In this document: piece after piece, positions 58,957-64,000 of the stretch
How the letters are laid out: each line of letters opens with the position of its first letter
Numbering within the stretch: position 1 is the first letter of the stretch
Assembly (NCBI GenBank): GCA_013396995.1
Contig: VWZP01006688.1
Location: forward strand, 1 to 64,000
Direction of reading: 5' to 3'
DNA length: 64,000 bases
DNA from: Dicaeum eximium
Lineage: Eukaryota > Chordata > Aves > Passeriformes > Dicaeidae
Notes under the pieces: model-generated
Seen by the model: the letters and a program-made list of their open reading frames with translations, nothing else
What the model was told of the DNA's origin: nothing
The model's database searches: none
Translations under genes and position numbers: made by a program

Positions 58957-60364
58957 AGGAAGGAGTCCTTCAGGCACTCACTCAGCAGACCTGACTCACC
59001 ATGGCTTGCTGCCATGTCAGTGCTGACCAAAGGAAGTTGCTGGGAATGTGGCTCCAGCCTGGTTAATAATCACTGTAAAAGGCAGTGCAGAACGAGCTGC
59101 TGCTCAGCTCCTCAATGGCTTTGCTGTGGGGTGGCAGCAGTGCTTGGGAAGGGCAGCAGTCTGCCCAGAGAGCAGCCCCTTCCTCTCTATCTCTTAGGTA
59201 AAGTGGCTGGTGGCAAAGGGCACTTCCTCATGGGTTGCTGCCATCAGGAAACTTGGTTGGTCTTGCTGGCCCTTTTAGTCCCTGACCTTTCCCTGTGATT
59301 TTTGCAGCTGTAGATGTCAGGGCAGGCTGGAGTTCCTGGATGGAAGTGAGTGCCCGTGATGGGGATGGGGTGGGCAGCACCAGGTCACTGTGGATGTTCT
59401 GCTCTTGCATAACCACATACCCCTGGAGCAGGGCACTGCCCCGGAGAGCCCCAAAATCCTTACTGGCCCAAGGAACAATAAGCACTGGGGATATTTTTCC
59501 AACCACTTTTCCCTACATCTCTTTTTTCATGAATTAACTCAGTTTTTCAGAAAGTGTAAGGCACTCTGTCTCTTCTGGGTGAGAAAAGAAGCATCTTTTT
59601 TCCATTTCCAAAATGACTTCATATAAATGGGGTTTGCCCCCACTTTTCTGTCATCTGGCTTGGTCTGAAGCCCTCTCCTTGTCCTTTCTCCAAAATACAG
59701 AGAAGGTGGCCAAGGGCTGGGAAGCACTTCTTGTGCCTGTGTGGGAGGAGGGGGGTGCCTAGTTCAGATGCCAGGTAGTTGGTTAATGAGATTAATGACA
59801 TTGGGGAACTGAAACTACAGCCTTTGAAAGGGAAAGGATCATCTCTGCTGCTCCCTTCACACTGTTGACTTCGTTTGCTCTTGCATGAATGGTTACTTGG
59901 CTGGCATGTGGTTGGGTAAAAAATATTTATTGGCCCTTTGAGATGAGGAAACACAACACGGTGATAGAAGGAGATTGTTAGAGGCGGTCAAGCTGCATCC
60001 CTTCCCCTGGCAGAGGGAAAGGATGCTCCCACTGGGACCTCAGCAGTGCACAGCACCCCCAATGTATCTGAGACATGTGAATCTCCAAGTCTGCTAGTGT
60101 TTGAACCAATGTTAATTAAAGAATTTTAATGAGGATGTTTTGAGAACTGTGCGTTAGTCTGTGCATGCCCTTCGTGAAATATTAAACATCTCTGCCCTTT
60201 CAGCAGTGTCCTCCTCCCCAGAATGTCTTTCTGCAAATGGATTTTGACACTCCTGATAATTTTGGAGCTAAGAAACCCAGAGAAACAACCTTCTACAAAA
60301 ATCTTAATATGATCTTTGATGTTGCAGTCAAAGGAGCACATGCCAGAAAATGTTTTGCTCTTTT

Positions 60365-60431
60365 CAGTTCATCCTCTGGTTGTTTGTTGTTATTTTACCA
60401 GTTCATCCTCTGCTTGTTTGTTATTTATATT
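60365..60431. repeat. 34-bp imperfect tandem duplication
   Basis: Two copies begin CAGTTCATCCTCTG and continue with TTGTTTGTT-rich sequence (copy starts at 60365 and 60399). The second copy runs into a T-rich acceptor-like sequence ending ttcag at 60435. Confidence 0.8.
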
Positions 60432-63400
60432 TCAGGCGCGACAACAAGCAGCTGATTAACTCATTAGGCAGGAGCATCAAAGCACAGGGTGAGAGCACAA
60501 AATCTGCTCCTGTATCCTCCAGCCACTCCCCACAGCTTGGAGGGTTCTGCAGGGCCCGACTGAGGTACAAAAGCCATCTCAGTTACTCGTGGACAGCAGT
60601 GTGCCCTGTCTTTCTCAAACCCTCTCTTTCTCAAGCTGTCCCCACACTGAGGGACTGTGGCTGTGCCAGAGCATCTCAGGCTCTGTCCAAGGGGACAGCC
60701 CAAGCTCCAGATTATGTGTTCATCATCCAGCAGGTAGAGGTAGCCCCACAGTGGGGAAAGTCCTCTGTGGAGAACCAGAGTCATGGGACAGTGAGAGAAA
60801 GTGCTGCATGGTGCTGCTCCAGGCTGAAAGGCCACTTGGTGGACAGGTGATACAGAGAACACACATACAGATTTTGAAGGTTGCTCCTAACTGTCAAACT
60901 CACCAGAGTTGCAGGAACAACTGAAACTTATAATGCTGACTTTCTCTTGCAGGTTCAGCTCAGGTGGAATTATGCTCAAGGCAGTAGTTTGCTCCTAGGT
61001 GCTGCTGCCTTGGGTTGAAGGTGTTCAACCCAAAGTGATGCCCTCAGCAGTAGTGTGGCTGTCAGCCAGCCTTGAAAAGACCAGCGATGCCCCAGATCTC
61101 CCTGGTGGAGGGTAAGGGGATCTGTTATCTGTGTACACCTGCAGCCCATCAGAAGCAGAGGATTAGCAAATAGGTTGTTGCATTCATACTTAAATCTTGC
61201 AGACCCAACTACCTGTGCAAGCCTTGCATATACGGCACAGGAGCATAGCAACCCCATGGCCTCCCAGAAGCCTCCCAGGAACCTTCCTGTAAAGGAGACA
61301 TCTAAGAGATCATTGGCAGGTCCCTATCAGGTACCCAGAGTGTCTCTTTTTTCACACCTCCTTTCACTCCTACCCTGAGATCATGGTCTCCTGCCCATCC
61401 TCCACCTCCAACAGACGTCTCTGTTTTCACCCCACCAGTTTCTGCCTCCTCCTTGTTTGTACCCCTTGACCAAGTGCCTTATCCCCAGGTGTGTGAAGTA
61501 AATGGACCAAGCTGGCTCTGCCCAGGGGCCTCACCAAATCTTACTCTGGCTTTAAAGCCTCCTAAAACTTCTATCAATCTTCAGGTGTTCAGTATCCCAT
61601 CCACAGCAACTGTGGTTCACCTGACCACCTTGACCTTCTACTCTAAGGGAATCACCACAGTCCCATGGGGCTTGAATGCAGTCCAACACCATCTTGCAGC
61701 TACATACACAGGAGGAGAACAGTCAGTATTTATTGGCAATACTGAGTTCGGGTCCATTATGCACGGCACTGCCACAAGGAGGAAAAACCAGATTTTGCAC
61801 CTGCTGAGCTAAAAAAAGGGCTCATAGATCAGGTCCTTGTTCTCCTAGAGCACAAGTCTTGGCAAGGAGGCTGCTCATACTGGCAGCACTGTAGGATCAA
61901 AGCTGATCCTGGAAAACTCATCAGAAAGTTGATGGATCTGTAACATAACCAATGGCAAAAGGAAGGAGAGGAGCCTGGCAGGATTATTTTTACATGGCTC
62001 AGTCTCCAGAATCCCAGCCCTGGCAGTAGTGCCACTGCTGAGCTCCCAGTTCTCCAGTGATCCCCTCTCTCCTGCAGCCCAACCAGCCTGTGATTCATTT
62101 TGCACTGAGCAAAATAATCAAAAGCTGAGGCCCTTTGTTTTGCACATTTGCCACACAAACAGGCCTGTTTGCAAAGACCAGTGTGCACTTGCACACCCAC
62201 CATGACCTCTGTTAGCACCTGAAACTGTCTCCGACAGGATGCTCCAGGGAAGGAGGAGTAAGAAGGCATAATCACAAAATGAAGTCATGTGAGGAAACGG
62301 TTGTGTTTTTTTCCTTTTACATAAGGAGCTGCCACAGTGCTGCTGAGAAATAGATACCCAACAGCCAGCCGCAGGCAGTGTGAGATGACAGATACATGTT
62401 TAAATAATGTCTTTATTCCAGTTCAGCTGAAAAAATAATTATTGAATTTGGGTCTTAAGCCAAGAAGTACCTTTGTATCTGAGAGCTCATTGATTAAAAC
62501 AACTTGTGCTTTCAGCTGGGTTCTAAGAGGAACATTACATTACTCCTCACACAGAGTATTAAAATAATATCTGTATTTGGGAGGACAGAGGAATTTAGAG
62601 AGTGACCTCAGTGTTTCTTGAGATTCTTGAAGAATTTCACCCAGCCTAGAGAAGCTTCTACTTTTAAACTCAGAGATTTCTGCTAGAACAGGAAGTTTCT
62701 CTTGCATTGTTACCCAGCAAAACGAGCTCGGGATTATATTTAGCTCCATTCATTCAGCACAATGAAAAGTAAGACTCCAGCCAATTTCCTTAAGCAAGTT
62801 TATTAATAAGCACTAGTTGTTTGGTGTTTGACCATTTCTAGGTGGCTGGGGGACATGACATGTTGCTAAACCTCCCTCCCTCTTCTGAACAAGGTTCCTA
62901 GTGGATTAGGCAATTTGAAGCACTTTATAACCTGTACTGGGTACCTGTGCAAACCTGGCAGCCTCAACATTGTCCTAGGTACAGCTTCCAGTCCTGCCCT
63001 GGTCATTCTTGCTTGGCTCATGCTTCACTGGAGCTTCATCAAGGGCAATTGAGCAGCTTTTAAGCTTGAGCTAAATAACCTTTCAGGGGCTCCTGACTAC
63101 AGGCTTGAGGCAGCTGTGTGAGACCAGCAGCCACCATTGCTGCGGCTGCTGAGCTGGAGGAAGCCACACTCACTGCAAGTACAGCAATCACAACAAAGAC
63201 TCCCAGTGCATGGGAGCACGTGCTGCAGCCACACACAAGTCAGGAGCTTGGGTCAGACAGTGGCCTGCCCATAAATCCGGGCTTCATCCATTGCTTTCTG
63301 TGTATCTAAACACATTGCTAGGGATGTGTCCCTGCTGAGGGTTAGAAAACAACTTGAGGTGTTTTTAAACTTGACAAACTTCATGATCCTGAACTTTTCA

Positions 63401-64000
63401 TCTGTATTGTTTACTCTCACTTGGTCTGAAAGTATCTGTTGTGTCTTTAGGGTGGGCTGAGCTCAAATTATCTCCTGCTCAATTTAGATGATGTGACTTG
63501 AAGTTTGGGCTTGCCCTAAAGGAGTGAGGTCCTTACCACCTACCTCCATTTGCACTCCTCAAGGGGAGAGGTCTGGAGCTGAGTGTCCCTGTAACACTTC
63601 CAGTGGTGGGATATACTTCCCTTGAGATTTCAAGCAAAATTCAGGCTATGTGGTGCCTTGGCTTTATTTGGTCAGGAAAAACTAGTTGCTTTCCTCCTTT
63701 ACTGTGGGTGCTGGTGGAGGGATGGGTGGAGGTGATCTCTGTGCTTCTGCAAAAGCAAAATACACCATTCTGTGGCCATCTTCTCTCAGTTTAGAGCTAT
63801 GGTAGGATGCTTCACAGGCTATGGGAGCAAGGGATGAGAGGACCCAGGAAGCAGCATGTGTTAACCACAAACCATCTCTGTTGGGGGTCAAATGTAGAGG
63901 AAGGAGCATTGCTGGTCTAACTTCTCCTTACAAACTGTAGATATCCATGTACAAGGAAAAGCTTCTCTGGTACTCTGGAACTCAAATACCAGTCCTGGGA

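Larger units (their letters stand above)
54801..64000. other. Intergenic stretch; no gene recognised
   Basis: Ordinary mixed-composition sequence to the right edge. It contains an ATT microsatellite (57111-57131), a possible octamer/homeobox regulatory segment (58560-58760), a 31-bp tandem duplication (58895-58956), a 34-bp tandem duplication and an exon-like segment (60365-60488). Open frames reach 166 codons but overlap on both strands and show no family motifs. Confidence 0.55.

Noticed and set aside
25000..64000. Expected downstream neighbour MXD4 (bHLH repressor)
   Set aside because: I looked for its N-terminal and bHLH coding sequence on both strands and saw none, so no feature is claimed. 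A protein-to-DNA search would be decisive.

Overview
The window reads as bird nuclear DNA. It has spliced vertebrate exons in long AT-rich introns, and the recognisable interspersed repeats are all CR1-type LINE fragments, the dominant avian retrotransposon. There are isolated CpG-rich islands and a short run of N (28318-28326), which marks a draft-assembly gap. I cannot name the species. Almost all open frames are short and random, as expected outside exons.

One gene is recognised with confidence: the 3' part of ZFYVE28 (LST2, lateral signaling target protein 2 homolog), on the + strand. Five consecutive coding exons lie at 10239/10242-10393, 10954-11070, 12505-12609, 23771-23874 and 24796-24927. 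Their phases match throughout. They encode the last ~202 residues: the conserved helical C-terminal region followed by a complete FYVE zinc finger and the stop codon. The FYVE finger is split over the last two exons. All earlier exons lie upstream of the window, so bases ~206-10238 are the end of a large intron. The 3' UTR starts at 24928 and may run to about 25.4, 25.7, 26.8 or 27.1 kb, depending on which poly(A) signal is used.

From ~27.1 kb to 64 kb I recognise no protein-coding gene. In mammals MXD4 follows ZFYVE28 on the same strand. I looked for its bHLH and SID-like sequences and did not see them. This stretch holds a strong CpG island with two canonical G-quadruplex motifs (35.55-36.09 kb) and weaker GC-rich patches at 34.8-35.1, 44.0-44.15 and 54.34-54.8 kb. 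It also has G/T- or A/C-rich low-complexity tracts, a CR1 tail in two pieces separated by ~820 bp (51386-51533 and 52356-52495), small perfect inverted repeats, and segments that look like regulatory elements (28.44, 40.6-40.9, 47.5-47.6 and 58.6-58.75 kb).

Several exon-like segments with good splice sites occur in this region. The most structured is a minus-strand pair at 47218-47466. None could be tied to a known protein, and chance exon-like segments are common at this scale, so they are reported as leads, not genes. I saw no bacterial-type operon, CRISPR array, tRNA or rRNA.
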